A stretch of DNA of 64,000 bases. Origin: Basidiobolus meristosporus CBS 931.73. Its lineage: Eukaryota; Basidiobolomycota; Basidiobolomycetes; Basidiobolales; Basidiobolaceae. Both the position numbers and the translations under genes were made by a program. Below, piece by piece: positions 32,129 through 43,991 of this stretch (position 1 is the stretch's first letter; each line of letters opens with the position of its first letter). The stretch is taken from positions 124,001-188,000 of the forward strand of contig MCFE01000033.1 of assembly GCA_002104905.1 (NCBI GenBank). Direction: 5' to 3'. The notes beneath the pieces were generated by a model that was not told the DNA's origin, did not search any database, and worked only from the letters and a program-made list of their open reading frames with translations.

Positions 32129-32381
32129 AGGTTGTTGGGGAGGCCGTTGCTTGGGAGTATCTCAGTTCAATGTTCAAGGGAAATAATAAGGAGCCATCGA
32201 AGATTTTGCTCTCGGATAAATTGGAAAAGTCCCTTTTGATTTATGACCCCAGGCTGCGTGGATTATTATATCATTCAACGGATCGATTTGACGATTTATT
32301 ACGGCCCTAATCTCCCATATTTCCATTGGAGACATGCTAATTCTGTGTTCATCTCACTAGTTTCCTATATTGCCCCTACAC

Positions 32382-33814
32382 ATGGCTAGTCTAGAGACAG
32401 CACTCTCCCGAGCAGCCACCGCATATTATCAAGCAGGAGACTATCTATCCTCCCAAAAATGTTTACGTGAATTGTCGGCGTTACGTCAACACAAGGATGT
32501 CAAAGTGTTGCACAATTTAAACTTGACTAACTATTTGTTGGAGAGCACAACCCCTTCCATCGCCAAAGTCACCACCTCTTTTCAAGCACTGATTACTACC
32601 CCAGGACCAGAAATCCCGACCGAAGGTGGTTTCTACGACTGGTGTAGAAAAAGAACCCTCGATCTGGCCGTAACCAGATACAATATTGCCGTGTTGACCT
32701 TTCAACAACGTCGGTTTGGTGAGTGTATTGAGCTGATCACCTCCATACTTCGGGAAACCGGAAATGGCTACTGGTTGAACACGGCCATACGGCAGAAGTT
32801 TTTGTGGCTCTTGGTGGATGCCTATTTGAATATTTCCCAAGGCGAGAAGGCCGAGATGATAGTGAAGGAAATCGAAAGACTCCTCTCGGAAGAGGAGCGA
32901 GCGTTGCCAGACAATGCGCCCACGTCAGCCGAGTCAGGTGGCAGAGTTGAAGATTTATGGTTGGCGAAGCTCACTAACAACTCCAGCAAAGAGGCCCTCC
33001 TGGAAGGAGACCAAAAGCAAGCAAAGGAGATCTTATCGGCCATAACGCCCCTTGGAGAATCCGAGGCCCAAGGGCGAAAGGTCAAGTTAGCCTTTGATAA
33101 CGCGAGGTATAGAGTCGCGCTGACTCGGGCGTACATCTCCATATTGCAAGGGAATTACGACTCGGCTGGTGTGCAGTTGAATCGATTACTTCCCCGAAGC
33201 TTCGACGAAGACCAAAAGAGCGTCGACTACAACGACAACCAGCTGGAACGATATCTCACTGCTGCCTACCTGGCTACCAGGATAGAGTATGCGAAGGGGG
33301 ACATGGCGCGGGCTGTGGATCTATTGGAGACGTGTCGCATCATCCACGGCCGCATTCGGTGCCCGATAAAGGCGAAGAAGTTTCAGCTGTGCAGACAAAA
33401 CAACCTTGGATGCATCGCTTTCTGCCAAGGGGAAGTCAAACTGGCACGAGGGTTATTCTCGGCCGTGCTGATTGAAATAGAGGATGCTCTCGAAAGCCAT
33501 GAAGAGGAGTCGACTGGTTAGTGTCGTCACTGTCGTCATGGTGCAAAGATATACTCACGCATGATTGTTTAGTCCTCAAAAGGGATCTGGAATTCTCGCA
33601 TGCAACCTACCTCCAAGCATTGCAGAACTTTACCCTGGCCAGCTTGATGTGTAACGAGCCGAAGCAAATCGATGAATGTTTTGAAAAGATTGCCCGCTCC
33701 AAAGTTTGTCCCAGAAACCCCATGTTCTGGTTAAGATGTGCCGAGGGCCTGCTCTATTCCCATGCAGTTAAGGTAGGACCGATCACCGTCATGACTCAGA
33801 GGAGAGATCATTAA

Positions 33815-33854
<40 letters not shown>

Positions 33855-34080
33855 GCAGCAATCTATAGCCCATCGCGTTGTTGAGCTTGCCAGGGCGGCC
33901 AGCTATGTCGAAAACGCGCTGGTGTTACTGAATATGATGACAGAGGAGGAGATCAACCAAATCCAGAAATGCTCCGCCAATCTACGTCAATTCTCCATCG
34001 CAGCGCGAGCCTATTGTGCTTGGGAACTGGGAGACAAAGCCACAGCCAGAAATCACCTCAGCAAGCTAGATGAAGATTGA
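32382..34080 (+). CDS. CNOT10: CNOT10-like TPR subunit of the CCR4-NOT complex
   Basis: CNOT10 is a helical-repeat subunit that, with CNOT11, docks on the N-terminus of the NOT1 scaffold of the mRNA deadenylase. Exons 32382-33516, 33573-33772 and 33853-34080 give 520 aa. The start is the first real ATG. TPR-like helices are visible throughout: AATAYYQAGDYLSSQKCL, then TRYNIAVLTFQQRRFGECI and FLWLLVDAYLNISQGEKAE (close to LLVDLYILTYQAEKAL of CNOT10) and QNNLGCIAFCQGEVKLA. A generic TPR protein is the alternative. Intron 2 consists largely of a CA repeat running into its acceptor. The family usually has more N-terminal and linker sequence, so this is a compact version. Confidence 0.68.
33816..33850 (+). 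repeat. (CA)n microsatellite forming a splice acceptor
   Basis: 35 bp of CA repeat fill the 3' end of intron 2 of the CNOT10-like gene. The AG at 33851-33852 following the repeat is the inferred acceptor. There is no normal polypyrimidine tract. Confidence 0.8.
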
Positions 34081-34092
34081 AAATGTAAATAC

Positions 34093-34270
34093 CAAGCTAA
34101 TAATAAAGCAGCCTAGCACACAAGCTAATAATAAAGCAGCCTAGCACACATCTCCATGGAAGATAATCAGCATCTGATCTGGCCCATCCATCATGAGCAA
34201 CCACCGAGTCAGTACTTTCGATTGAATCCATCGTGAACAACCACCGAGTCAGTACTTTTGATTGAATAGG
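34093..34270. repeat. Two short tandem duplications in the CNOT10-GCV3 spacer
   Basis: A 28-bp unit containing AATAATAAAG is repeated at 34093-34120 and 34121-34148, duplicating a likely polyadenylation signal. A 40-bp unit containing CCACCGAGTCAGTACTTT is repeated at 34191-34230 and 34231-34270. Confidence 0.75.
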
Positions 34271-34404
34271 ATTGATTAAACGGGTGGATTATGCGCGACG
34301 GAGTTTCGTATTGGCTGGAGCTCGGTTGGGTCCAATTTGGGGGTGATTCCCGAACCACTATTAAACGAGCCTCTACGCACCATTGATTCTTCACCTCGAT
34401 TAAG

Positions 34405-34863
34405 ATGTCTCTTCGCGCCTTCTCCTCTTCCCTTTTCCGTAACTACACCGCTTCTGTTAGAGCCTCCCCTCTCTACAGAGCCGCATACTACTCTACTATC
34501 AAGAGATACACTGAAGACCACGAATGGGTCTCAGTTACCGATGGTGTTGGAACCGTCGGCGTCACTGACTACGCTCAAAAGGCCTTGGGAGACGTCGTCT
34601 TTGTAGATATCCCCGAGACCGGAGTCACCGTCGAGGCCAACGCTCAAATCGGCGCTGTCGAGTCGGTCAAGGCTGCCTCTGATATCTACTCTCCTCTTGC
34701 CGGAGAGATCGTCGAGTCCAACAGCGCTTTGGACTCCAGCCCTGGTTTGATCAACACCTCCCCCGAGAATGAAGGCTGGATTTGCAAGATCAAGCTCGCC
34801 GATGCCTCTGAGTTGGATGGCTTGATGGACGAAGACGCCTACAAGACTCACTGCGAGCACTAA
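34405..34863 (+). CDS. GCV3: Glycine cleavage system H protein, mitochondrial
   Basis: The H protein carries the aminomethyl group between the P, T and L proteins of the mitochondrial glycine decarboxylase on a lipoyl lysine. The single exon encodes 152 aa. Residues 1-30 are Ser/Arg/Tyr-rich without acids and form the targeting peptide. Mature landmarks are YTEDHEWVSV, GVTDYAQKALGDVVFVDIPE, the lipoylation site ESVKAASDIYSPL with Lys89, and NEGWICKIKL. The start ATG is at 34405 and the length is normal. It converges on the serpin gene, with 87 bp between stop codons. Confidence 0.95.
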   Translation: MSLRAFSSSLFRNYTASVRASPLYRAAYYSTIKRYTEDHEWVSVTDGVGTVGVTDYAQKALGDVVFVDIPETGVTVEANAQIGAVESVKAASDIYSPLAGEIVESNSALDSSPGLINTSPENEGWICKIKLADASELDGLMDEDAYKTHCEH

Positions 34864-34950
34864 TCCGTATACAAATGCATTTACTCTCATCACAATAAAC
34901 AGACCAATCTCCACTGCATGTTGTGACTTGTGAATTTCGTGGTTGGGGCT

Positions 34951-36157
34951 TTATTGTGGATTCTGGATGTAGCTAACAAACAACGGTATCCCACGGTCGG
35001 TGTGTATGACGAAGTAGAAAGGCCGGTTGCATTCGAATCGGAATGGCGGCGGTGGGAGGCAGAATGCCACCATAAGTATTGCGGTGGCCGCACTTGCCGT
35101 GGAGCCTGAGGAAAGGTTAGAGGGGCAGTCGCATATAAGAAAAAGAAACCCCACCAATACCTGTTTCGTCCACTTGAATTCTGCACTTGTGATGGATTTC
35201 TTTGACCTCAATAGGTAGCGCGGACAGCTCGTTCAACCCGGATACCGTTCTATCGAACACCTTCTTCACCCCGAATTGTTCAAGCCCTTCCTTTAGCTGG
35301 AAGCTTAGCTCCAGGTCGAACTTCGGAAGGACTACGCTTCCCTCACGGTCCATAGAGCGCTGTAAATAAACAAAGTCCCACTCCTCTTGAGTCATCATGG
35401 ACTCAGCCTCCTGGAAAGTCAGCACCTCCCGAGGGAGCACTATGCTGGCAGAGAATTTCTCCTCATTATACGGTAGTCTAAGGACTTGATATTTCTCCGT
35501 CTCTTTGTATTCCCACTTCTTCCCGTCCGAGTGCATCATCGAAGTCTGCACCTTTTGGGTTTTACCGGTGGAGAATTCTCCGCTACGCGTGTGCACGGGA
35601 TCGAACGACTTGGCCCAAGTGCCACGGAAGTATACGGAATTCAGCAGCATAACCGAGTTATGGGAGAAGCGCTTGTCGTCCTCAAAAAACTGCTTGAGGT
35701 GGCCGTTCGTCTTTCGCTCTATCCAGTCGTTCACCTCCTTGCCGTTCTTTGGAACCGGGAACCCCTCGGCCTCGAAAAGCCTTTGGATTTTATCAGCATA
35801 GGAAGGTAGTACGTGGTTTCCCCAGAGGGAATTCCCCACGATAAACTCGGTATGTTCCTTATCCTCTGTGCCGCCCACACTCTGGCTAAGGTACTCTTTC
35901 AGAGAGGTGCTTATGACCGAGTTGAGCTGTGCTAGTTGTCCGCACTTGTCGCCCTCGATGCTGAAATATGCCAAAAGCTCGTCCCTACTCTCTGCTTGCT
36001 CCGAGGTACCGTTTAGCAATAACAACAGGGCCAAGCTTATGGAGAGGGGTGAGTACAAAACGTTGCCTTCTTGGGCACTCAGATACTTGGAGAGTTTGGT
36101 GGAGATGCTGGTGACACTCTTGTAGAGCAAGGCATCTTGGTCGGATTCAAAATACAT
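34951..36157 (-). CDS. Serpin-family protease inhibitor
   Basis: Serpins trap serine or cysteine proteases by cleavage of an exposed reactive loop. Exons 36157-35161 and 35105-34951 (intron 55 nt) give 383 aa, the normal core size. Landmarks are NVLYSPLSISLALLLLLNG (helix B), NSVYFRGTWAKSFD, MMHSDGKKW and LPYNEEKFSASIVLP. Exon 2 carries the hinge GSTASAATA, with small residues at P12-P9 as in inhibitory serpins, and the end NRPFYFVIHTDRG...FVSYIQNP. Counting from the hinge Gly as P15 puts Phe at P1, a chymotrypsin-like preference. No signal peptide is visible at the first ATG, so it may be intracellular unless an upstream exon was missed. Serpins are rare in fungi. Confidence 0.88.
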
Positions 36158-36497
36158 GGGAATAGGCGGGTTGGTGTTGAGCAAATTGCTTTCCCGGTGA
36201 TTTATAGTGATATTGGGCCTGTGGCGTCGCCTTGCCCAGCTCTCCTTTCTAGGCAATCATGTAACTCTATTGGTGACACAAAGACATCATCGAATAGTTC
36301 TCAAAATACATCAAATGGGCAGGACTAATTGGAAATGCAGCAACACCGCCCTTCCGGGTATGGGGAAGGGGGTTTGATTTGGTTTGGTGAAGGCTCATTT
36401 ATTTCGCGCCAAGCCTTGGGACCCACTGCCATATTCGAACATGATTACGAGCTTCGTTGCACTGCAGCATTCTAATGATGGGGGAAGAGGAGCCGGT
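36158..36497. other. Serpin upstream region
   Basis: The open minus-strand frame continues to 36256 but begins with TTG, not ATG. A CAAT-rich stretch near 36340-36370 is the only promoter-like feature. No separate gene is seen. Confidence 0.4.
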
Positions 36498-38086
36498 TCA
36501 CTTCTGCGAACATCCCGGGCAGTTATGCAGGATGTCGTGAACAAACAGATCGCACTCGATGCAGAAATGCTGATCGCACTTGGGACACCGGAAACGCGGG
36601 GTGATGTCCGACGGCGGGGACCCGTCAGTGGGCTCGTCCCGCTTGTTCTCGAAGGCTACCTGGCAAGCAAAGCAACAGGTGCTGGTGCAACTGGTTGGTG
36701 TGGCGGTGGGTTAATGGAAAGCATGGTCGGAGACGATCACGATGGGGGAACTTACTGCTGTGTATCGACATCCACGAAATTATCTACCGGAAATAGATGA
36801 TGGTACGAACGCGCCAAGTGTGGACTGGACACCAGCGTTAGGTTACACACGTCGCAATCAGTGGGCAACTCGCAGATCTTGGATTTGCATCGCGGACACA
36901 CATACCCACCGAGCACTAGCTTCTGGTGGCTACACATCAATCAGTTACTGGGATGAAACGCTTGGCCAAGTGCCTCGTTCTACTCCAACCTTACCATACA
37001 CAAAATGACGGGATGGACTCGACTATCCGCGTGGGGAATCCCATCTTGACTAGATTCGAGGAACTCTTGGCGGCTGTGGTGGGTGGGGGTGGAATCGTCT
37101 CAAACATGATGTCTCGGTAATGGTTGTCGTTCATGGCGACCGCAAATTTGCCCCCGGTCTCCCTACATAGGGTCTTGAACACTTGGACCTCTGCGGACAA
37201 CTGCACCATGGAGCACCGGATCTCCTCATCCTTCAGTAGCTGAATGGTTTCGTGGATGTTCCCGGGGTCGCAGGTCGTCAATGAGCCAAAGATCGCCAGG
37301 ATTTCCCGTGATCCATGGGCGGGTACGTGGCTAGTAAAGGGGAGATTAGACATTGGCGTCAATCAAACTTGTCAAGCGGTGGTGCTCGAACCTGAGCGAG
37401 CTCCGCGCCATCTCGAGAGCATTCTGCAGCGACGGCTCACCAATACAATCCTGATTGTTCTTGTTCCTTATGGCTCTGATGTGGTCCATGGGGTTACCTG
37501 CGTGTCGGAAGAATGTTTAGAATGGCCATCATTGGGCAACATCGGGCACAAACGTACCGCTCAGCTCAGTTAGCTTCTCGGCAATTCCATCTCGAGTGAT
37601 AATCAGTCCCAATTGACTGATAGGGTTCTGATCAAAATACTCCAAAACGAACGCTTCCACATAATTCACCGTAAGGCCTAGCCTGTGTGGGCGATAATCC
37701 TTCTCCATCATGTCCGCCGACATGTCCAAGATCAAGTACAAGTGGCGAATAATCCCACGGCGGATGGTCGATGTATCGCGTAAGAGGCTAGGTGGAGGGG
37801 AACAAAGAAGGATTAAAACCAAATCGCAAATTACGAAACTGGATCCTCAGGCCCAAACGTATCCACAGCGTTGATGGTGCCACTTCGGAGAAGGAAACAC
37901 TCACCGTCGACGCTTTTGTTGTTGTAGATTGGCGACCACGCTTCGTAGCGAGCCTTGCTCGTCTTCCTGAACCACATCCCAACTTCTTTTGTACTCTTCT
38001 TCCCAGGCGTAGCCTAAATTATTGTTGTTGGCATCATCGTCATCTTCCACTTCGTGTATTTTTGGGGGTTTGGTAGCTTGTGACAT
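36498..38086 (-). CDS. SSL1: TFIIH subunit SSL1 (p44/GTF2H2)
   Basis: Ssl1 is a core TFIIH subunit that activates the XPD helicase in transcription and nucleotide excision repair. Six exons (38086-37905, 37787-37558, 37497-37392, 37330-36995, 36929-36756, 36681-36498) encode 403 aa. The N-terminus has [20 protein letters not shown]. The Ssl1-type von Willebrand A domain follows ([50 protein letters not shown]). Then come [10 protein letters not shown], a first zinc site CHQK...[14 protein letters not shown] with [15 protein letters not shown], and a C-terminal RING-like part CFACQ...[18 protein letters not shown]...CPGC. All phases agree. The gene diverges from GCN20. Confidence 0.92.
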
Positions 38087-38523
38087 GCTCTTTGAATGGA
38101 GGGAGTTTGCTTTCTATGACTCGCCTCAATCAACTGGCCATACTCCAACCCGGAGCATATAAATTATTTATGGAGCAGATTTATCTACTTCGTATCACAT
38201 GACCCCTCAGTTGTGCACTCTGCCTGTTGAGGGTGAAGGGCAACAAGTGAAAAGGCCCAATTAATCCTAGCCATACCCCTATTTCCCACCGAAATCATCG
38301 TATTCTCCCTTGAGCAGCAATCAGCAATCAGTAATCGAGCAACAAAAAAAAACCAACCTTCCTGATGGTTTGGTCAATGCCAAATGCTGATTGTTTTTTT
38401 TCCAATCAGTCACCAGCTGGGCCGTAGTAAGTGGTATACTGACTCGGTGACCTGCGGACAGAACTAGTCGTCTTGATTCATTAAAGCTCCCCCCTTCCTC
38501 GGGTTCAACAAGACAGGTCAAAA
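38087..38523. promoter_or_regulatory. Divergent promoter region SSL1/GCN20
   Basis: 437 bp separate the two start codons. The region holds CAATCAG-type repeats near 38320-38330 and T/A runs near 38342 and 38393. No specific factor site can be named. Confidence 0.35.
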
Positions 38524-40771
38524 ATGGTCGCAGAAACGATAAACGCCAAGGCAGAGAAGCTGATGCGCGAAGCAGTCCCCAACGTAGATGATCCCATCGT
38601 CGATTATCTCCTTGGTTGGCTAGCGGAACCCCAAAATGAAGACGAAGACATTCCGGTCCACGATTTCGTTGGGCCCATGCTGGTTGACGCAGGTGGCAAC
38701 ACCGCCGCTGTCAATGCTCTATGCCAGGAACTCTCGAAGATGTTCGACTACCATGGCTTGGCCAAGGAACAGAAATCGAGCGGCTTAACCAAGCTCGAGA
38801 CCCCCATCCACATGCTTTCCCAGAGCCACATCTCAGCCACTGCCAAGCTGGCGGCCAGAAACATCGATTTGGAGGCGGTCAGCGGTAGAAAGATTGCCTC
38901 TCAGGTGGACCAGAAGAAGTTGGAGAAGGCAGAGAAGAAGATTCGGGAGAAACTTCTCAAGAGAGAACGCAAGTCCAACTACGAGGGCAGCAAGCTTCTG
39001 GTGAAGCAAGAGGAGGTGGAGCTCCTCGCCATCAATCCTATTCTGGATTACACCACCACTCGCGGGAAATCGAAGGACATCAAATTGGACAACTTCGATA
39101 TCTCCTTTGCTGGCAAGCGTATTCTTACAGACGCTTCCCTCACCATTGCTTTCGGTAGACGTTACGGTCTCATCGGTAGGAACGGTATCGGAAAGTCCAC
39201 CCTGCTACGTACCATTTCTAGACGTGAGGTAAACATCCCCACTCACGTTAGTATCCTACACGTGGAACAGGAAATGGTTGGAGATGACACCCCTGCCATC
39301 GAATCAGTACTCAAGGCCGATTACTTCCGTGAGCATCTGTTGCAGGAGGAAAGAAAGCTTACTGCCAGAATGACCGAGTTGGAGCAATCAACGGAGACCA
39401 ACAACGACGAAATCGAGAACGAAAAGGGCGAGATCGAGCTCAAGCTCCGTGGAGTTTATTCCAAGCTCAACGATATCGAATCGGACAAGGCCGAGGCCAG
39501 GGCAGCCGCCATCCTTTCTGGTTTAGGATTCCGCACCGAGCAAATCCGCAACCCTACCTCCTCCTTCTCCGGTGGTTGGCGTATGCGTCTCTCCCTTGCC
39601 CGTGCGCTCTTCTGCAAGCCCGATCTTCTACTTCTTGATGAACCTACCAATATGTTGGATATTCCAGCGGTGGTGTGGTTGGAATCCTATCTCAAAACAT
39701 GGCCCAACAGTTTACTCGTCGTCTCCCACGACAGAGAGTTTCTGGACGAGGTTGCTACCGATATCCTCCATCAACACTCCGAGAAGCTCGATTACTACAA
39801 AGGAAACTTCACCCAGTTCTACGCCACCAAAGAAGAGCGTCGCAAGAACCAACTGCGCGAGTACGAATCGCAGATGCAGTATCGCCAACATCTGCAAGAC
39901 TTTATTGACCGTTGGAGATACAATGCTAACCGTGCTGCCCAGGCTCAGATGAAAATCAAGATTCTGGAGAAGCTGCCCGAACTTGAGAAGCCTGAGGATG
40001 AGACCATCGTGACGTTCAGCTTCCCAGAGACCGAGAAGTTGAGTCCACCAATCCTGCAGATGGATGAGGTGACATTCGGCTACGGCGACGGACGAACCAT
40101 TCTTGGCGGTATCAGCTTTGACATGCAAATGGATTCTCGTATCGCCGTGGTGGGTCCCAACGGTGCGGGTAAATCCACCATGCTGAAACTCTTAACCGGT
40201 CAGTTAGAGCCTAGAACCGGCATGGTTCACAGACACGGCCGCCTTCGTCTGGCCTACTTTACCCAGCATCACGTCGACCAGTTAGATTTGAATCTTTCCC
40301 CCGTTGGATATATGGCCAAGGCGTTCCCTGGACGAACTGAAGAAGAATATCGTCGCTACCTTGGTAGATTCGGTATCTCTGGAATGGTTGGCCTGCAACC
40401 TATCCAAACTCTGTCTGGTGGTCAAAAGAGTAGAGTGGCATTTGCCTGTTTGGCCATCCAAGATCCACACTTCTTGGTGCTCGATGAAGTAAGAAACTCC
40501 CCCCTAACAGATTACCCTCACGGCAGACTAACCTGAAACTAATTGATCACCTCTTTAGCCTACAAATCATTTGGACATGGACTCCATTGATGCCCTGACG
40601 AACGCTCTCAAGCAATTCACTGGTGGTGTCGCAGTGGTTTCTCACGATGAGCGTTTCATCGACTCTGTGTGTAACGAAATCTGGGTCTGTGACAATGCCA
40701 AACTCACCAAATTCACAGGAGAGGGCATCAAGGACTACAAGAGAATCATATGCCCCGAGGGAAATTTCTAA
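38524..40771 (+). CDS. GCN20: ABCF ATPase GCN20/ABCF3
   Basis: Gcn20 is a soluble twin-ATPase ABC protein that with Gcn1 relays uncharged-tRNA signals at the ribosome to the kinase Gcn2. Exons 38524-40488 and 40559-40771 encode 725 aa. Residues 1-190 are the Gcn1-binding N-terminal part (PIVDYLLGWLAEP...). The first nucleotide-binding domain has GRNGIGKST (about 218), FSGGW (about 347) and LLDEPTN (about 370). The linker (about 430-490) is Arg/Lys-rich and helical, and the second domain has GPNGAGKST (about 545) and LSGGQKSR (about 631). The only intron falls inside the second Walker B motif, between LDE and PTNHLD. There are no membrane segments. Confidence 0.94.
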
Positions 40772-40785
40772 GCTTGATGTAGAAT

Positions 40786-40817
<32 letters not shown>

Positions 40818-41119
40818 CACTACCCGTTCCCACCTTTGTGCCCTTCACCCATTCATCGTTTTCAGGAAAATACACACTGTCAAAAAACTGCCTCGGGGTT
40901 GGATCATTCTATACAGAACAGAAAAGCGATCGCTGCACTTTAATGATGACTCTATAACTTTGCTAAAATACATGAATTTTCTGATATTACATAAATACGA
41001 TACATGCTTAGAACACCAATCCAGCATAATATATACGCGGCAGACCTGGGAAATTGTTGGAACAATTCGGATTCGGAGGAGTTGCTAGATTAGGTTGTTT
41101 GCAACAACTCCTGGCTCCG
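40772..41119. repeat. GCN20-GATA gene spacer with a CACCCT microsatellite
   Basis: Convergent 3' flanks. About five CACCCT units lie at 40787-40817, giving a G-rich run on the minus strand. Nothing else is seen. Confidence 0.6.
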
Positions 41120-42239
41120 CTATTCGTCAGCGCAATCCTCATCGCATGTTGAAGAGGCAGGCGTAGTGTTGCGAGATCTACGGGTATCGATCAATACTAT
41201 CGGCAGTACCTTGGTCGATAAATCTCTCGAGCTACCGGCTCTGCCACGGGTGCTTCCCAGCAACTTTTCGTATTTGACCGACTGCTCCTGCATGATCTTT
41301 CCATGCTTCCACTTCACACCGCAGGCATTACAAAGTGTTCCAGGACCCGCTGGACCCCTCCTCCACATAGGGGTGCTTTTACACCCACAGTAGCCACACT
41401 TCTTACCAATGCCGCCTGAATTGGGGGAGGTGTTCACGCGTTTGGCTATGATTGACATTTTGTCCGGCACTTTGTCTTTAGAAAACGATTACTAAGGATG
41501 TCGGTCGATCGTGTATTCGAGAAAACGAATGCAAACCTGTTAACCCATGACCGTGGACCTTCGGGAACTTACGGGGACAGGGGCTTGAACCCCACGGGTC
41601 ACTCGCGAAGTCGGAATCCGAGTCGGACTGCGAGAGGCAGTAGTACTTGTCAACCGAGTCGTTGTGGTGGTTTTGAGACTGTTTGAGGATGATCTTTGGT
41701 CGAGGATGGTACGCTTCGAACTCATCATCCACACAAAAATCAATCAGTGCTAATTGAAGCTCGGCCCATAGCTCCTTTTGAACTCCGTAAATGTAGACAT
41801 AGCTTTGATTCGCTTGCTGATAGAAAGGATCCGGCAATGACTTGATCGCACGCTGAGGGAATGATACTGTGACTTGATAGGGCTCCTTCAGAGACTGTGT
41901 CTTGAGCTTGACATCTCTAGGTAACAGCCACCATACGCCGGGGCTATCTTGAAACTCGAAGATAATATCAAATCTATCTATGGGGGATGCTAAGGGTGAT
42001 GTTGGCGGAGTCGATATATGACTGATATTCTTTGGCGGCGAATATGTTGGCTTGCTCGAGCGATGGTTTGACAAAGGTCCAATTTTGGCGCGTGTCTTGT
42101 AGAATTGACAATTCGCGAATACGTGTGGTCCTATCAATATGGTGCAGCTACCCAAGGGGAGGTGGAGTGTTTTGTCGGAAGTAACCGAAACAAATACCGA
42201 AGAAAGCCATTCCCTTCTCGAGGTGGCAAAACTATCCAA
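41120..42239 (-). CDS. GATA-type zinc-finger protein (5' end unresolved)
   Basis: Exon 41475-41120 contains one GATA finger, [16 protein letters not shown]...LCNACG with 18 residues between the Cys pairs, followed by basic WKHGK, so it should bind (A/T)GATA(A/G) DNA. The exon before it (to 41573, intron 97 nt) is open to 42239 and reads [12 protein letters not shown]...[16 protein letters not shown]...[22 protein letters not shown], a conserved-looking N-terminal domain I cannot name. The frame at 42239 starts with TTG and holds no in-frame ATG, so at least one 5' exon is missing; an ATG at 42283 in another phase is a candidate. A pathway cannot be assigned. Confidence 0.72.
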
Positions 42240-43917
42240 AATATCGCTAGAGGAGGAACGTTAAACTCGCTTGCTCTCGACATGGCAAGTGTGATTGAGG
42301 CACCTACGTTTTTGAACAGTCAATTGAGTTGGCGGTGGGACTCAAATCGACGGAATTATATCTCGAGGTGGCTAAAAGCCCCATTTCATTCGATATCAGT
42401 AAAGGCTCCATATCACACTGTTCACAGAGGAGATATCCAAACTTTGAAGTTGGCGGTTCGGTTAAATAGATACGTGGGCAGGATTGCTGAGGTTTGGCAT
42501 ACAACGTTTGTTAAAGTGACACAGCAATGAATGTTATGATAGAAATGCCGAAATGGCGTCACTAAATTTAAGAGCAAACGAAAAGAAAAACAAAGCTGAA
42601 TCCAGAGAAAAATTCTGATCAAAACAACAGAGTGCCGAAATTTATAAGCTCCATTGTATGCCCACGCGAAATCACAATTTGATTGGATTGCTCTAGCGAA
42701 AGAATGGTTCCAAAACTGAGCTAGCATTCATACAAATTAGGCCCGAATGCTGGAAGATCACATAATCTTGGTTTTCGTAACACAGATGTAATTGATGCGC
42801 ATTTCATGACGAAATTAAACAGGATTTCCATCCAGATAAAAACGCGATCGAGTTACCTGTCTTGATCAGATTGCAAATCAAAACCAATGCGTCGAACCAA
42901 ACGCGTAACAATTTCATCCTCAGGTTTTTGTTCCAACTTGATTAAATTTTGGCTTGACATCGGTAGCGTGTTGGGTAAATTACCCGATTTTGGATCGTAC
43001 TAATTAGAAGTGGCGTGCGAGCCAGATGTAATTAACAATGTTAACCAGGAATACAAACATGTACAATCAGCAAATAGGTGCTAATGTGGCTTAAGATTCG
43101 AAATACCAAAAAGTAACCTTGGTCAGTTTCCACTTGGGTCAATACAATGCATACATATTCTGAAAGAATTTTGGCGCTAGACCTTTATGTAGTGTGGCTG
43201 CTGCCTGGTCGCGGTCTAGTGAGCTAGACCAAATATGTGTCTGCAATGAAAGCCTAAGGTTTTGTGTGACAATATTGCACACGACTAAGGTCTAGTGTTC
43301 ACAGTGTACCTCAGGTGAGGATAATAAGGGGCAAGTAATGGAGCAGCGACGAGTAGAGCATTAAAGCTAACGGTCATTTGGATTGTGTGGTTGCGGACTT
43401 CATTAGGAAAGATACATACAAATATAGAATACACAATTATAGAAGTGGTGGATCTCAGGTTCCTAGCGAATAATAGGCGGTATGTGGATGAAACATCAAC
43501 ATCACAATGGCACCAAACTCGTCGTGGTGAAGTTTCTAAAGAGGCAGTGCCTTCCACGGATCAATGGATTACACCGGGGACCACTTACGTAGAGGAACGG
43601 TTTTGAGCCACCACATCAGTGGAGTCAGTTTGCCAAAGAAAGTAAACAAGAGTAGTGAAAATAGTAGGAAACCAATTCAGTAACTCAGTTTTCAACTGCT
43701 GAACTGCCAATACAAACTGAAATCCGAGATTCACCAAGATCTTCCACGGATAGAACTAGGCCTAAACTGGGCCCAATAGGACAAAGCCAACTCCAGTAAA
43801 ATAAAACCTATTTAGCAATGGTGTAAAACCACTCACCGACCACAATAGAAAGTCTTCAAGTCCAGAAGTTCCATCGCCGCAACCCAAATAAACTTCCACA
43901 AAGCGTGGATGAGAAGG
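42240..43917. other. Gene-poor spacer before the transporter array
   Basis: No supported gene. Short frames such as 43385-43606 lack family motifs and splice context. The right end carries AATAAACTT and AAAGCGTGG (about 43890-43905), which resemble the upstream motif shared by the transporter genes. Confidence 0.4.
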
Positions 43918-43925
43918 TATAAAAG
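43918..43925 (+). promoter_or_regulatory. TATA box of CNT gene 1
   Basis: TATAAAAG lies 74 bp before the start codon. The same octamer occurs before all seven transporter genes. Confidence 0.75.
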
Positions 43926-43991
43926 ACCTAGCACATTAGTTAGAATTTACTCAAATCATCTCAAGCTTATTCCTTTTCATTCTTTTTCATC

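Noticed and set aside
36158-36256. 33-codon N-terminal extension of the serpin
   Set aside because: It would start at TTG, is Arg-rich and resembles neither a signal peptide nor serpin helix A. The first ATG at 36157 fits the family.
43385-43606. 73-codon frame upstream of the CNT array
   Set aside because: Composition is random, it has no recognisable domain and no promoter, and surrounding sequence is non-coding.
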